NCBI GenBank assembly: GCA_902790885.1
Contig: CADATR010000106.1
Coordinates: 1 to 6,247 of the forward strand
From: an uncultured Eubacteriales bacterium
GTDB lineage: Bacteria > Bacillota_A > Clostridia > Peptostreptococcales > Anaerovoracaceae
Length of the DNA: 6,247 bases
Direction of reading: 5' to 3'
Shown: piece after piece, positions 6,104-6,247 of the stretch
Layout: every line of letters starts with the position of its first letter
Numbering within the stretch: the stretch's first letter is position 1
Notes under the pieces: generated by a model
What the model was told of the DNA's origin: nothing
What the model saw: only the letters and a program-made list of their open reading frames with translations
Databases searched by the model: none
Made by a program: the position numbers and the translations under genes

Positions 6104-6247
6104 TTAAATTCAGCGATGGTAAGCCCGAGAGAAATAATGAAAGCCGCTGTGTTGTCGTCAGCTGCAGCCTGCCTTTTTATCCACAATCATCCTGGCGCGG
6201 ACCGTGCAGAACTGGTCCCTAGCCAGGAGGATCGGGATGTGACAAAG
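6104..6247 (+). pseudogene. radC: radC-family gene, 3' portion, disrupted by the element; runs off right edge
   Basis: The plus-strand frame codes LNSAMVSPREI at its start and contains the JAB/MPN metal motif: IHNHP, then PSQEDRDVTK, with both histidines, the serine and the aspartate present. This is the RadC C-terminal domain (compare the family pattern VHPREIF ... HNHPSGD ... S..D). The matching region starts in mid-domain: the N-terminal helix-hairpin-helix and first half of the MPN domain, with its catalytic Glu, are absent, because an in-frame stop lies at 6059 and residues from 6062 to 6103 do not resemble RadC. The missing 5' part is expected at the far end of the element, left of this window. 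The loop after HNHP is GADRAELVP, three residues longer than the usual SGDPTP. It is likely inactive unless the element end remakes the missing part; RadC function is itself poorly defined. Confidence 0.83.

Larger units (their letters stand above)
1..6115 (-). mobile_element. Tn554/RIT-like element, tnpA-proximal end
   Basis: Three tyrosine recombinase genes and a coiled-coil gene lie in one overlapping minus-strand operon, next to a repeat-rich non-coding end and a radC gene lacking its 5' part. In Tn554 the tnpA gene lies nearest one terminus and reads inward, the element lacks terminal inverted repeats, and it inserts into radC; the same arrangement is seen here in reverse orientation. 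The terminus is placed between the last ACAAAA motif (ending 6093) and the first codons that clearly match RadC (about 6104-6124). The exact crossover cannot be fixed without an empty target site. The other terminus and any further cargo lie left of position 1, so the full size is unknown and at least about 6.1 kb. Confidence 0.75.

Overview
The window holds one end of a Tn554/RIT-like mobile element. Its transposition genes form a tightly overlapping operon on the minus strand, and the element appears to be inserted into a radC-family gene whose 3' part starts near position 6104 and runs off the right edge. Strong AGGAGG-type ribosome binding sites, moderate GC and the protein flavour suggest a member of the Bacillota, perhaps a gut Clostridia or Erysipelotrichia. 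That taxonomic guess is an inference and I cannot go deeper.

From right to left, in the direction of transcription, the layout is as follows. (1) 6104-6247 on the plus strand is the JAB/MPN-domain end of RadC, lacking its 5' part. (2) 5800-6103 is non-coding and carries seven copies of an 11-bp motif with an invariant ACAAAA core in both orientations, plus a 13-bp palindrome. (3) 5799-4489 encodes a 436-aa tyrosine recombinase (TnpA-like). (4) 4499-2610 encodes a second, 629-aa tyrosine recombinase (TnpB-like, with a C-terminal cysteine cluster). (5) 2638-1010 encodes a third, 542-aa tyrosine recombinase, also with a C-terminal cysteine cluster. (6) 1032-286 encodes a 248-aa protein with a long coiled coil, in the position of TnpC of Tn554. 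(7) 293-1 is the start of a zinc-ribbon protein of DUF4379 type that continues past the left edge.

All five minus-strand genes overlap their neighbours (11, 29, 23 and 8 bp) and each has its own Shine-Dalgarno sequence, so they look translationally coupled and made together. The gene order, the tnpA-proximal end, the absence of obvious terminal inverted repeats and the radC target all match Tn554-family biology (Tn554, Tn558 and Tn6188 are known to sit in radC). What differs from classical Tn554 is a third tyrosine recombinase between tnpB and tnpC, as if a Tn554 module and a recombinase-in-trio module were combined, and a zinc-ribbon gene as the next member. The other end and any further cargo lie left of position 1.
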